Source of the DNA: an uncultured Clostridia bacterium
GTDB lineage: Bacteria > Bacillota > Clostridia > Christensenellales > Pumilibacteraceae
DNA length: 64,000 nt
NCBI GenBank assembly: GCA_947175335.1
Contig: CAMWMF010000006.1
Location: forward strand, 1 to 64,000
Direction: 5' to 3'
Positions 35,488-44,287 of this stretch are shown one piece after another. The first letter of the stretch is position 1. Each line of letters opens with the position of its first letter. The notes below the pieces were generated by a model that was not told the origin of the DNA, did not search any database, and saw nothing but the letters and a program-made list of their open reading frames with translations. The translations under genes and the position numbers were made by a program.

Positions 35488-36315
35488 ATGGAAAACAACG
35501 AAAAATACTTTATCGACTTTGATAAGCTTTTTGAAAACTATGCCGACAAGTATTACAACGCGCACGAGTCCGAATACGATTCGCCCGACGATTTTGCGCG
35601 CGACCTCGATAAGATTTATCACGAGTGGGCGACCTCGCCGCAGGACGTAATAGGCGGCATATCGCCGAGCGAGTTTTTCAATCGCATTCCCACCGAAGAT
35701 TTGATAGATATATTAAAGGGTTCGTGTGTGGGCGACAATAACCCCAACTCGCTGCTGTTCGACAGAATAGCGACCGAGCCGGAATTGCTTGACGACCTTA
35801 TCGAGCTTGCCAATACGGCGACCGACGAAAAGCTTTTGCTTGTGTTGCTCAGCCTTATTAACGAATTGGGCGGCGCTAGCGACAAGTTTTATATGGACAT
35901 GGTGGAGCGCGATATCGACGCTTGCGTAAAGGAAGAATGTATAGAGGCGCTGTGCGACCGCGCAGATAGCGTTAAAGAGGAACTGCTTAAACGCGTTCAA
36001 AACACCGACGACATAGGCAAGCTGGAAATGTACGCCGAGCCGCTCACGTTCTGCGACGCAGGCGACGACAGAATACTCGCGCTGCTTCGCACGCTTTTGG
36101 CGTCCGATCCCAATATCGCATACGTGGCGGCGCTTATAGGCAGGTACGGCGACGACCGCGCTTGCGCCGACCTGTACAAGCTGTTGGACGATTGCGACTA
36201 TGCCCAGTTTTTGGAAATCCGTAACGCCATAGAAACGCTTGGCGGCACGGTGGACAATCATTACCGCGACTTTTCAGACGACCCGCTGTATCAAGCGATT
36301 AAGGGCAAAAAATAA
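35488..36315 (+). CDS. HEAT-like helical repeat protein
   Basis: The 275-residue acidic protein is helical with HEAT-like repeats (LDDLIELANTATDEKLLLVLLSL-type segments, and RILALLRTLLASDPNIAYVA). No catalytic motif is seen. The ATG at 35488 is supported by AAAGGTGGT; the frame upstream overlaps the TPR gene and is rejected. It ends the four-gene unit beginning with the M20 gene and is closed by a terminator. Function is unknown. Confidence 0.75.
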   Translation: MENNEKYFIDFDKLFENYADKYYNAHESEYDSPDDFARDLDKIYHEWATSPQDVIGGISPSEFFNRIPTEDLIDILKGSCVGDNNPNSLLFDRIATEPELLDDLIELANTATDEKLLLVLLSLINELGGASDKFYMDMVERDIDACVKEECIEALCDRADSVKEELLKRVQNTDDIGKLEMYAEPLTFCDAGDDRILALLRTLLASDPNIAYVAALIGRYGDDRACADLYKLLDDCDYAQFLEIRNAIETLGGTVDNHYRDFSDDPLYQAIKGKK

Positions 36316-36333
36316 CTATAAATTACTACATTA

Positions 36334-36371
36334 AAAAGTGCTGTCATGTAAAAACGACGGTGCTTTTATTT
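36334..36371 (+). terminator. terminator after the HEAT-like gene
   Basis: AAAAGTGCTGTC / GACGGTGCTTTT form a 12-bp stem with G-U pairs, followed by ATTTTAT. Confidence 0.75.
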
Positions 36372-36410
36372 TATAATTCCGAATTCATAATTCCGAATTC
36401 CGAATTATAA
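36372..36410. repeat. dispersed AATTCCGAATT-type repeat, copy 1
   Basis: Three tandem AATTCCGAATT-like units end 8 bases before the YkvI start. Related arrays occur at 43096, 44561, 44741, 48279 and 51332. Confidence 0.7.
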
Positions 36411-36418
36411 AATAAAGT

Positions 36419-37468
36419 ATGTTCAAGTCGTTTTTGCGTTCTATATCGGTATCGATGCTGATAGTGGGCACGGTTATCGGCGCGGGGTTCGCGTCGGGTA
36501 GGGAAGTAGTAACCTTTTTCGGTGCGGTGCCTAACGTGTTTATCGCGCTAATTGCCGGCGCAATGGTATTCGGTTGCTCTGTGCTGTTTTTGTTTGTCGG
36601 GCGACGGGTGCAAAAGACGGACATGGGCGAGGTCAACGGCGCGGTGTTCGGCAAGGTGCGCCCGATAGCCGACGTGTTTATGCTGTTCAATTCGGTTACG
36701 GTGCTTGGCGCAATGCTTGCGGCTACCGACAGCCTTGCCGCCGAGTTTATCAATATCCGCCCGCTAACGTCCATAATTTTGGGGCTGTTGTGCGCGTGGA
36801 TAGCGGTAAAAGGGCTGAAAGGCGTTATCAAGGCGAACGCCGTGCTTGTGCCGATAATGATAGCATTTTTGTGCGCGTGCACATTGTCGGCAATAGACTT
36901 TCCTCTAAAAGCGCAGGGCGGTAGCATCAACGCGTACAGCATAATTTTGTATGTGGCAATGAACATGATATTGGGCGGCGGGGTACTGACAACCGTGCAT
37001 AAGCTTTCCCCGCGAGAAATACTGTTATCGTCCGCGATAGCCGCGCTGATAATAGCGGGATTGTTGGTGTGCATAATGGGCGCATTGCAATCGTGCGCGG
37101 CGGCGCACGCCGATATGCCTATGCTATTGATTGCACTTAAAAGCGGCAGGGTAATGTATATGATAAGCTTGCCGGTGATAGCCGCTTCGATATTCACAAC
37201 AATGCTGTCGGCGTTCAAGTCGGTGTACGACTATATTCACGGCTTTGTCAAGAACAAATTAATATCCGCAGGCATAGTGCTTGTCGGCGGACTGGCCGTG
37301 GGCGCGCTCGGCTTTACGTCGGTGGTGAATATGCTTTATCCGATAACCGGCGCGATAGGAATGCTGTATATCGCTTGTAACGGTTGGTTCTTGATACGCA
37401 CGCGAGTAAAAACCAAAGTCAAAAGAAAAGCCCGCCGAATCAAAACCAAAGTGTGTAAATCGCATTAA
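36419..37468 (+). CDS. ykvI: YkvI-family membrane transporter-like protein
   Basis: The 349-residue protein has about ten transmembrane helices and the diagnostic N-terminus GTVIGAGFASGREVVTFFG of YkvI proteins, distant relatives of LeuT-fold amino acid transporters. A basic tail ends it. Substrate is unknown. No ribosome site is visible before the ATG; instead the dispersed repeat lies there and brings TAAAAT 6 bases before the ATG, so expression may be leaderless. M14 is a weaker alternative start. Confidence 0.85.
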   Translation: MFKSFLRSISVSMLIVGTVIGAGFASGREVVTFFGAVPNVFIALIAGAMVFGCSVLFLFVGRRVQKTDMGEVNGAVFGKVRPIADVFMLFNSVTVLGAMLAATDSLAAEFINIRPLTSIILGLLCAWIAVKGLKGVIKANAVLVPIMIAFLCACTLSAIDFPLKAQGGSINAYSIILYVAMNMILGGGVLTTVHKLSPREILLSSAIAALIIAGLLVCIMGALQSCAAAHADMPMLLIALKSGRVMYMISLPVIAASIFTTMLSAFKSVYDYIHGFVKNKLISAGIVLVGGLAVGALGFTSVVNMLYPITGAIGMLYIACNGWFLIRTRVKTKVKRKARRIKTKVCKSH

Positions 37469-37474
37469 ACGCAT

Positions 37475-37507
37475 ACGGCACTTGTTATTTAGCAAGTGCC
37501 GTTTCTT
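37475..37507 (+). terminator. terminator after ykvI
   Basis: ACGGCACTTG / CAAGTGCCGT, a 10-bp stem with an 8-base loop, then TTCTTTT. Confidence 0.9.
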
Positions 37508-37511
37508 TTGC

Positions 37512-37540
37512 TTGAAAAATATTATGAGCCATGGTATAAT
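37512..37540 (+). promoter_or_regulatory. promoter of the flavin oxidoreductase gene
   Basis: TTGAAA, 17 bases, TATAAT with an extended -10 TGG. Confidence 0.82.
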
Positions 37541-37587
37541 TATACTAAGCCACTGTGAGAGTGTTTTGTAATCGTGAGAAAAGTACG

Positions 37588-38067
37588 ATGTTCCGAAAGA
37601 TGAGAAGATTTAAACAGGAATTGGATAGGCAAGAAATCGAACGCCTTTTGCTAACGAATACGGCGGGTGTTTTATCGGTTATAGATGAGGACGGTTATCC
37701 GTATGCCGTGCCGTTAAGCTACGTTTACTCGGACGGAAAGATTTACTTTCACAGCGCAAAAGTCGGGCACAAAATCGACGCGATAAAAAATTGCGACAAA
37801 GCAACGTTTTGTATTATAGACAAAGACGAAGTACAGCCCGAAAAGTACACTACGTTTTACAAAAGCGTTATAGCCTTCGGTACCGTCAAAATAATTGAAA
37901 ATAAAGAGGAAACGCTGTCCGCTATTAAAGAATTAGGCGAAAAGTATTACCCGCGTCACGATACCGAATTGCAACGCGAGATTGACAAAAGCAAAGACGC
38001 ATTTGTAATAATCAAATTTGATATAAATTATATTACCGGCAAACAAGCAAAAGAGCTGTGTAAATAG
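37588..38067 (+). CDS. pyridoxamine 5'-phosphate oxidase-like protein (NimA-type)
   Basis: The 159-residue protein has the split-barrel flavin-binding pattern of NimA-like proteins: LLTNTAGVLSVIDEDGYPYAVPLSYVY, KIYFHSAKVGHKIDAI and a middle FYKSVIAFGTVKIIE. Such proteins reduce nitroimidazoles or bind flavin or haem; the natural substrate is uncertain. The start is ATG 37588 or ATG 37600, neither with a strong ribosome site; a GTG at 37555 is less likely. An iron-sulfur aldo/keto reductase follows 62 bases later. Confidence 0.82.
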   Translation: MFRKMRRFKQELDRQEIERLLLTNTAGVLSVIDEDGYPYAVPLSYVYSDGKIYFHSAKVGHKIDAIKNCDKATFCIIDKDEVQPEKYTTFYKSVIAFGTVKIIENKEETLSAIKELGEKYYPRHDTELQREIDKSKDAFVIIKFDINYITGKQAKELCK

Positions 38068-38129
38068 TTACATAGTCGCGAACGTCTAAAAAATAACCAT
38101 GGTATATCATAGCAAGTGAGGTGATTGAT

Positions 38130-39239
38130 ATGTTTAACGAAGTACATAAAAATTTCGGGTTCGGCTGTATGCGTTTGCCGATGAAGGGTAACGACGTAGA
38201 TTACGCCGAATTCAACAAAATGATTGATGCGTTTATACAAAACGGCTTTAATTATTTCGATACAGCGCATGGATATTTGCAGGGCAAAAGCGAAACGGCA
38301 CTCCGCGACTGCCTTGTAAAGCGTTATCCGCGCGATAAGTACATACTTACAAATAAGCTGACGCAACCGTATTTCAAGACAGAGGATGACGTGCGCCCGT
38401 TCTTTGAAAGGCAGTTAAAGCTTTGCGGTGTCGATTACTTTGATTTCTATCTTATGCACGCGCAGAGCAAAGAAATTTTTTCGCATTTCAAAAAGTGCCG
38501 CGCGTATGAACAGGCTCTTGAATTTAAGGCGGAAGGTAAGATAAAACACTTCGGCATTTCGTTCCACGACACTGCGGAAGTGTTGGATCAAATACTTACC
38601 GAGTACCCGCAAGTCGAGGTCGTGCAAATACAGCTCAATTACGTTGACTACGACGATCCCGCCGTGCAGTCGCGCAAGTGCCTAGAAGTTTGCAACAAGC
38701 ACAACAAGCCCGTCATAGTAATGGAGCCGGTTAAGGGCGGCAACCTTGTCAACCTACCCGAAAGCGCGAAAAAATGTTTTTCTCAGCTCGGCAACGCAAG
38801 CACGGCAAGCTATGCCATACGCTTTGCTGCGGGTTGTAATGGTGTGTTTATGGTATTGTCGGGAATGAGCGATTTGGCGCAAATGCAAGACAATATATCG
38901 AATATGAAAGACTTTAAACCGCTTGACGAAAGGGAAATGCAAGCCGTTCAAAATGTGTGCGCTGTGTTTAAGGGTATGAACTTGATTGCTTGTACCGCTT
39001 GCCGTTACTGCATTGACGGTTGTCCGAAAAAGATTTCCATACCCGATTTGTTTGTGTGCATGAACACCAAAAACATTTACCACGACTGGAATACGAATTA
39101 TTATTACGATGAAGTACATACAAAGAACAAAGGCAGGGCATCGGATTGCATAAAGTGCGGCAAATGCGAAAAAGCTTGCCCGCAGCATTTGCCTATACGC
39201 GATTTGTTAAAGAACGTTGCAAATGAGTTTGAAAAGTAA
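38130..39239 (+). CDS. aldo/keto reductase with C-terminal 2[4Fe-4S] ferredoxin domain
   Basis: The 369-residue protein has the AKR barrel: GFGCMRLP, FDTAHGYLQGKSE (Asp, Tyr), LTNKL (Lys) and LMHAQ (His). Its C-terminal domain holds CTACRYCIDGCP and CIKCGKCEKACP, two [4Fe-4S] sites. This composite type is common in anaerobes and probably couples ferredoxin-like electrons to substrate reduction. The ATG at 38130 has GAGGTGA 6 bases upstream; the GTG at 38121 lies inside that site. A DUF1893 gene follows after 9 bases. Confidence 0.92.
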   Translation: MFNEVHKNFGFGCMRLPMKGNDVDYAEFNKMIDAFIQNGFNYFDTAHGYLQGKSETALRDCLVKRYPRDKYILTNKLTQPYFKTEDDVRPFFERQLKLCGVDYFDFYLMHAQSKEIFSHFKKCRAYEQALEFKAEGKIKHFGISFHDTAEVLDQILTEYPQVEVVQIQLNYVDYDDPAVQSRKCLEVCNKHNKPVIVMEPVKGGNLVNLPESAKKCFSQLGNASTASYAIRFAAGCNGVFMVLSGMSDLAQMQDNISNMKDFKPLDEREMQAVQNVCAVFKGMNLIACTACRYCIDGCPKKISIPDLFVCMNTKNIYHDWNTNYYYDEVHTKNKGRASDCIKCGKCEKACPQHLPIRDLLKNVANEFEK

Positions 39240-39248
39240 GGGATAAAA

Positions 39249-39668
39249 ATGACGGATTTACAAATCGCAAAAAACAATCTTTCGGGGCATACCATTTGCT
39301 TGTGTAAATGCGGCGAATGCCTGTACAGTGAAAGCAGGGGAATTGCGCCCATGATGAACTTTATCGCAAACGGCGTAGACCTATCCGGATATTCGGTTGC
39401 CGACGTCGTTGTCGGCAAGGCGGCGGCGCTGCTGTTTGTCAAGTGCGGCATAAAAAACGTTTACGCCAAAACTCTGTCCCGAAGCGCAAAAAGCGTTCTC
39501 GAGCTTTACGGCATAGCATACGAATACGAAACGCTTACCGAGCGGATAATTAACCGCGCGGGAACGGACACATGTCCGATGGAAAAGGCGGTATGGGATA
39601 CGGACGATTCCGACGAGGCGTATTCGATTTTGAAAGACAAACTGAAAGCTATGAGCGAAAAACAGTAA
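39249..39668 (+). CDS. DUF1893 domain protein
   Basis: The 139-residue protein matches DUF1893. It shows SGYSVADVVVGKAAALLFVKCGIKNVYAKTLS and a late INRAGTDTCPMEKAV with conserved Cys. It is small and soluble with no signal. Function is unknown; conserved Cys and close linkage to the iron-sulfur reductase suggest a redox or metal role, which is inference. Confidence 0.85.
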   Translation: MTDLQIAKNNLSGHTICLCKCGECLYSESRGIAPMMNFIANGVDLSGYSVADVVVGKAAALLFVKCGIKNVYAKTLSRSAKSVLELYGIAYEYETLTERIINRAGTDTCPMEKAVWDTDDSDEAYSILKDKLKAMSEKQ

Positions 39669-39697
39669 TTTAACTACTCAGTTACGGAGGATGAACA

Positions 39698-40108
39698 ATG
39701 GTAAAAATATATCTTGTGGACAATGAAGAACAAGCAATTTTACTTCGCAAATTGAATGGAATTCAAGCAAAATGCGGTTTAATGGCGCATGGATATCAAA
39801 TGCCCGAAACAACAAGAGAAGAACATGAAGCAGTATTAACAGTAATAGATTATTGTAAAAGAAATATTGCGAAACAGTTAAAATCTTGTAAAAAGATTGC
39901 AAAACTCTCTTCAGCCGAAGATGATGAGACTTATGAAGCACAACAGCTTTCTCCTCTGGTAAAAATCACATTGGGTTCTTGTTGTGTATTAGTAGATGAT
40001 ACGGAAAAGCTTTTAAAAGAATTGCAACAATTAGGGCTTTGTAAAACCGTACAAGAAGCTTTACAAGAAGCATTGAAAACCAATAAAAATCTTTTTTTAA
40101 TGGCATAA
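39698..40108 (+). CDS. hypothetical protein, AT-rich orphan
   Basis: I do not recognise this 136-residue soluble protein. It is helical, with repeated Lys/Glu/Gln stretches (KLLKELQQLGLCKTVQEALQ type) and several Cys. It has a good ACGGAGGAT ribosome site. Codon choice is clearly AT-richer than the genes around it, suggesting a different origin. A terminator follows. Confidence 0.7.
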   Translation: MVKIYLVDNEEQAILLRKLNGIQAKCGLMAHGYQMPETTREEHEAVLTVIDYCKRNIAKQLKSCKKIAKLSSAEDDETYEAQQLSPLVKITLGSCCVLVDDTEKLLKELQQLGLCKTVQEALQEALKTNKNLFLMA

Positions 40109-40165
40109 ATGTTTTTATAATGATTGTACAATAAATTACAATTTATCTTACTTGAATTTGCAGTT

Positions 40166-40199
40166 AAAAGCCCTCTAACAAATTGTCGAGGGCTTTTTG
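40166..40199 (+). terminator. terminator after the AT-rich orphan
   Basis: AAAAGCCCTC / GAGGGCTTTT, a 10-bp stem with a 12-base loop and T run. Confidence 0.85.
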
Positions 40200-40219
40200 T
40201 AATTTTTTGTAATTGTCTT

Positions 40220-41053
40220 TTAATCGATTTTATATTTCTTTTTTGTGAGTTTTTCCACGCCTGCGACGGCGAGATACATTACGGTTGCGAGTATACACAG
40301 TATAACCGTGCTTGCCATAACAAGGTCCATTTTGAATACTTGACTGCCGTAGATAATCAGATACCCCAGTCCCGCCGTGGATACAAGATATTCGCCCATA
40401 ATGGTGCCGACCCACGCTAGGCCGACGTTTATTTTCAGCATATTTACAAGCGCGGGAACGTTGGCGGGCAGTATCAGCTTAAAAAGTATTTGAAGCCGCG
40501 TCGCGCCCATAGACCGCATTAAAAGTATTTTGCCTTCGTCCACAGCCATAAACGCGCTTAGCACGCTTATTACGGTAACGATTATACAAATAAGTATCGT
40601 CATTACCACAATCGCTTGCGCGCCCGCGCCCACCCATATAATTATAATCGGGCCGAGTGCGATTTTGGGCAGGGCGTTGAGCACTACGATATACGGTTCT
40701 AGCACTCTGCGCAGTTTGACAAACCGCCACAGCAGCACTGCTATCAGTATGCCCAGCGTGCTTGCCGCAATAAAGCCGATTATGCATTCTATCAGAGTGT
40801 ATGCGATATGCACAAACAGCTCGGCGGTTTCTATCGTGCCCAGCACAGACACTATTCGTGACGGGCAAGAGGTTATAAACGGGTCTATCCAGTCCAGCCG
40901 TGCCGCCAGCTCCCAAATGCCTATCACGGCAACCAGCAAGCCTATTTGCAATAATATCGTGGTAATTTTGTCGTTTCGGCGTTTTGCCAAATACTTTTGG
41001 CGCGGAGTTTTGACGCGCGGCATAAGGCAAGGTAAACGGTTTTTTATCTTCAT
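40220..41053 (-). CDS. NitT/TauT-type ABC transporter permease
   Basis: The 277-residue inner-membrane protein has six helices and the BPD_transp_1 pattern of SsuC/TauC/ThiX permeases: ALPKIALGPIIIIW, the EAA-like loop RSMGATRLQILFKLILPANVPALVNMLKI split across the ATPase contact, and GLAWVGTIMGEYLVS. AAGGAGCCT before the ATG fixes the start. It is the last gene of a four-gene import unit. Confidence 0.9.
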   Translation of the reverse strand: MKIKNRLPCLMPRVKTPRQKYLAKRRNDKITTILLQIGLLVAVIGIWELAARLDWIDPFITSCPSRIVSVLGTIETAELFVHIAYTLIECIIGFIAASTLGILIAVLLWRFVKLRRVLEPYIVVLNALPKIALGPIIIIWVGAGAQAIVVMTILICIIVTVISVLSAFMAVDEGKILLMRSMGATRLQILFKLILPANVPALVNMLKINVGLAWVGTIMGEYLVSTAGLGYLIIYGSQVFKMDLVMASTVILCILATVMYLAVAGVEKLTKKKYKID

Positions 41054-41071
41054 GTTAGGCTCCTTAAAGCG

Positions 41072-41263
41072 TTAGTCGTGCTTGACGTTGTCGTTCGCTT
41101 TTTCGTCTGTTTTTTCTTTGTCGGCGGTGACGACGATGCTTTTTATTTTGACGATTACGGCCTTGCCGAGGTCGTAAATGAATACGCCCGCGTCCTTTGC
41201 CAACGTAACGGCGTCAAGCAGCACTTGTTTGCCGGTAATGCGGTTTCTGTTTTCGTCCGTCAT
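41072..41263 (-). CDS. 63-residue protein within the ABC operon
   Basis: The product is small and charged with one amphipathic or weakly hydrophobic centre (VFIYDLGKAVIVKIKSIVV). Its ATG shares bases with the ATPase stop (ATGA) and has a perfect AAGGAGGTAT site, so it is certainly translated in step with the transporter. No family is known to me. It may be an accessory subunit or a regulator of the importer. Confidence 0.72.
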   Translation of the reverse strand: MTDENRNRITGKQVLLDAVTLAKDAGVFIYDLGKAVIVKIKSIVVTADKEKTDEKANDNVKHD

Positions 41264-42012
41264 AGCGATACCTCCTTCCATACGCGGTCGAACCAGTATG
41301 AGAATTTAGGACTTTCGCGGCGCCGTAGCGGTGTGGGCGCGTCTATATCTATGGTAAACACCGTTTTGACGGTTGCGGGGCGCTTGGTCAGCACGACAAT
41401 TCTGTCCGCCATGGACACCGCTTCGGAAATGTCGTGGGTTACGAGCAGCGCTGTTTTGTTTTCGTTTTTGATTATCGAGTGAACGTCGTCGCATACCGTC
41501 ATTCGCGTTTGAAAGTCGACGGCTGAAAACGGTTCGTCCAATAGCAGCAGGCGCGGCTTGAACGCGAGCGTGCGAATTAGCGCCGCGCGCTGGCGCATAC
41601 CGCCCGACAGCTCGGTGGGGTAGGCGGACTTAAATTCGCCCAGTCCGTACTTGTCGAGCATGCTTATTGCATATTGATTTGCTTCGGGCGTGAGCTTTTT
41701 TTGTACGGACAATCCGAGCATTACGTTTTGCTCGATAGTGCGCCACTCGAACAGGTTGTCGCGTTGAAGCATATATCCGACGTTGCCCGAGCTCGCCACA
41801 ACAGGCTGACCGTCTATGGTTATCGTGCCGTCTGTGGGCGGCATCAGTCCCGCTATCATAGAAAGCAGAGTGGTTTTTCCGCACCCCGACGGTCCGACAA
41901 GGGCGATAAACTCGCCCTCGTCGATCGATAGGGACAGGTCGCGTACCGCCTCGGTTTCGCTTTTTTCTGTCTGATAGATTATATCTACGTGATTGATGTC
42001 AAGTAAAGCCAT
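41260..42012 (-). CDS. NitT/TauT-type ABC transporter ATPase
   Basis: The 250-residue cytoplasmic ATPase powers the importer. It has Walker A GPSGCGKTTLL, Q-loop YMLQRDNLF, signature LSGGMRQRAAL, Walker B LLLLDEPFSAVD and the switch His in LLVTHDISEA. It resembles SsuB/TauB/ThiZ. CAGGTGA precedes the ATG. It lies between the binding protein gene and the 63-residue ORF. Confidence 0.93.
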   Translation of the reverse strand: MALLDINHVDIIYQTEKSETEAVRDLSLSIDEGEFIALVGPSGCGKTTLLSMIAGLMPPTDGTITIDGQPVVASSGNVGYMLQRDNLFEWRTIEQNVMLGLSVQKKLTPEANQYAISMLDKYGLGEFKSAYPTELSGGMRQRAALIRTLAFKPRLLLLDEPFSAVDFQTRMTVCDDVHSIIKNENKTALLVTHDISEAVSMADRIVVLTKRPATVKTVFTIDIDAPTPLRRRESPKFSYWFDRVWKEVSL

Positions 42013-42029
42013 GGCGGGTCACCTGTGTT

Positions 42030-43034
42030 CTATATTTTCAGCTCGTCGACAAGCTGGTTGGCAATGGTGTTGTCTACGGCAAGATTGTAGTCGGCGCGGC
42101 TACCGAGCGTGCCTGCGTTTTCCATAATGTCTTGAAGGCGATTGAACGCCGACGCCGCCATTACGGGCGTGTGCGACCACGCGTCGATTGCAAGATAGCT
42201 TTTTACTGCCGCGGCGGCGGACTCTTCGCTCGTGCCGGGGAAGGATTTTACAAGCGATTTCGCCACAGTTTCGGGCGTGTTTTCGGTCATATACTGATAG
42301 CCGCGAAGCACTGCGCGCAGAAACGCTTTTGCTGTGTCGTTGTTCTTATTAAGCCACGACTTTTGTGCCGAAAATGCGGTGTAAGGCACTTCGCCCGAAT
42401 CTTTGCCGACGGATGCTACGATATAGCCCTTTCCGAGCGCGACGAATTCGGACGCGGTGGGCTCGAACATAGTGGTGTAGTCGACGGTGTTGTCGGTGTC
42501 GAACGTGCCGACCATGGCGTCGAACGCGACCGAGGTGTCAAAGTTGGGCGTGTCGGTATTTACACCGTTTTGGTTGAGCACCCATTGCAGCGTCATAGCG
42601 GGTACGCCGCCGGGGCGTCCTGCGAGAATGTGCTTGCCCTCGAGGTTTTTCCAATCGAAGTCGGGTTCGGGATTGCGCCCTACAAGGAAGGAGCCGTCGC
42701 AGCGGGTAAGTTGACCGAAGATTACGGGGTAGTCGCGCTGACCCTCTACGTGGCAGTAAATGGTAGCTTCGGGACCCATAAGTCCGATGTCTGCGGAGCC
42801 GGAAATGACTGCGGTCATAACCTTGTCTGCGCCGCCGCCGTTGCTCAGTTTGAGGTCGATACCCTCGTCGTCAAAGTAGCCGTTATTTTGAGCTATGTAC
42901 AACGGAGCGTAAAAGATGGAGTGTGTTACCTCGCACAGCTTGACGGTGGTTTTGCCGTCGTCCTTGCAGCCGATAAGGGCGAGCGGGCAAACCATCAGCA
43001 TTAGCGCGGTAAGGATTGCGGTGAGTTTTTTCAT
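42030..43034 (-). CDS. ABC transporter substrate-binding lipoprotein (NMT1/SsuA-like)
   Basis: The 334-residue protein has a lipoprotein signal ending LIGC and the NMT1/THI5-type fold: FYAPLYIAQNNGYFDDEGIDL, GSADIGLMGPEATI and GRPGGVPAMTLQWVL. Members bind sulfonates, nitrate, riboflavin or thiamine precursors. The ligand here cannot be decided, and no TPP or FMN riboswitch sequence is seen upstream. It heads the importer operon; AGGAGGAC precedes the ATG. Confidence 0.88.
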   Translation of the reverse strand: MKKLTAILTALMLMVCPLALIGCKDDGKTTVKLCEVTHSIFYAPLYIAQNNGYFDDEGIDLKLSNGGGADKVMTAVISGSADIGLMGPEATIYCHVEGQRDYPVIFGQLTRCDGSFLVGRNPEPDFDWKNLEGKHILAGRPGGVPAMTLQWVLNQNGVNTDTPNFDTSVAFDAMVGTFDTDNTVDYTTMFEPTASEFVALGKGYIVASVGKDSGEVPYTAFSAQKSWLNKNNDTAKAFLRAVLRGYQYMTENTPETVAKSLVKSFPGTSEESAAAAVKSYLAIDAWSHTPVMAASAFNRLQDIMENAGTLGSRADYNLAVDNTIANQLVDELKI

Positions 43035-43095
43035 AAGTCCTCCTAAGATATGGTATACCCCAGTCTATGCGGGTTTTTGTGGGGGAGTGAGTGTA

Positions 43096-43136
43096 TAATT
43101 AATTCGGAATTATGAATTCGGAATTCGGAATTAAAA
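43096..43136. repeat. dispersed repeat, copy 2 (inverse orientation)
   Basis: AATTCGGAATT-type units, the reverse complement of copy 1, lie between the importer operon and the lipoprotein terminator. Confidence 0.7.
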
Positions 43137-43142
43137 TACGGC

Positions 43143-43175
43143 AAAAAAAACAAGAACGCTGTATTTGCGCTCTTG
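43143..43175 (-). terminator. terminator after the His/Cys-rich lipoprotein gene
   Basis: On the minus strand CAAGAGCGC / GCGTTCTTG (one G-U pair) is followed by eight T residues. Confidence 0.85.
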
Positions 43176-43200
43176 CTTTTTGTAATACTTTAATTAACGT

Positions 43201-44259
43201 TTATTCCTCGTTCGGCCCTTCTTCCTCTTCGGGGTAATCTATTGCATTTGTCGGCATTGTCACTCGCGTCGTCCCGTAGTCGTATATAAACAACTCGGTA
43301 GAAGCTGAATCTTTGTCTGTCGGTACAAAGCTCTCGGTGGTGCTGTCATACTCTACGTTAAAACCGTATACGGATACGTAAGCAAGCCGCCCCGACACGA
43401 TTTTTATAGTAATATCGGTATAATTCTTTTCCCAGTCTTCAAACATTCCGTTTGTTGTGAGCGTGCTTGTGCAAACGTATGCGTGTAACGTATCGTCATA
43501 GGTAAAGCTGTTATAAAACTTGCCAAAGTCGGGACAAGCCATTTTGTACGTAGTCATCCAGTCTACCATGTCTTGCATATTTTCATCTAAATTTTCTAAT
43601 GATATTATATACTTATAGACCGTGTTAAAATCCTGATTTTCATAATCGTATTCATAGCATGTCATCGCATTGTTTTCAACGCTCCAAAACGAAGGCTCAA
43701 CCGGAATACGTTCCACCCATTGGTCGTCTTCTTTTCGGAAGGATGATAATTTTCTATTATCTCTTTCCGCAGTTTTATCTATATTAAGTATTTCTTGCCT
43801 GTCATATCCATTGTCACGGTGCTTTATAGTGACGTTACTAAACGCTGCTTCCGCAAACGCTGCTTTCCACTCTGCTTCCGTCACTTTGTCCGAAACGAGC
43901 GCGGCAAAGTCTGTGCTTTCGGTTAGGGGAGCGACGTATTCCACGGACTCGGTTTTGGTTTTGTCGCATACCTTGCAAGTATAGGTTTTTACGCCGGTTG
44001 CGTTTGCCGTTGCTTCCGTAGTTATTTGTCCGTCGTTCCAGTCGTGCGGCGCTTTGTCCTTTTCCTTTTCGTCACAGCCCGAATTTTTACATTCGTGCCA
44101 ATGATCGTTATTGTCGGACGTCCACGTTGTAGTATAATTATGCTTGTGTTGGGCGGGCGTTTCGTCGCCGTTGCCGCATGCCGCAAACAGCGTACCGCAG
44201 CTTACGGTTGCCAACAGCGCGGCGCATAATTTACAGAGAGTGCTTTTGGTGCTTTTCAT
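43201..44259 (-). CDS. His/Cys-rich lipoprotein of unknown function
   Basis: The 352-residue protein has a lipoprotein signal ending LFAAC. Residues about 35-105 hold a surface motif common in Clostridia (HKHNYTTTW, HWHECKNSGC, HDW, TYTCKVCDKTKTE) with paired Cys and His that could bind metal. The rest is a lipocalin-like or beta-rich domain I cannot name. It is divergent from an XRE regulator whose probable operator fills this gene's promoter spacer, so it is likely repressed by it. GGAGAAAT precedes the ATG. Confidence 0.75.
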   Translation of the reverse strand: MKSTKSTLCKLCAALLATVSCGTLFAACGNGDETPAQHKHNYTTTWTSDNNDHWHECKNSGCDEKEKDKAPHDWNDGQITTEATANATGVKTYTCKVCDKTKTESVEYVAPLTESTDFAALVSDKVTEAEWKAAFAEAAFSNVTIKHRDNGYDRQEILNIDKTAERDNRKLSSFRKEDDQWVERIPVEPSFWSVENNAMTCYEYDYENQDFNTVYKYIISLENLDENMQDMVDWMTTYKMACPDFGKFYNSFTYDDTLHAYVCTSTLTTNGMFEDWEKNYTDITIKIVSGRLAYVSVYGFNVEYDSTTESFVPTDKDSASTELFIYDYGTTRVTMPTNAIDYPEEEEGPNEE

Positions 44260-44287
44260 AAATTTCTCCTTAATTGTTGATATTTAC

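Noticed and set aside
43035-43095. TPP or other riboswitch before the NMT1-type binding protein
   Set aside because: No THI-box-like conserved segments; only a weak CCCCA/TGGGG pairing was seen.
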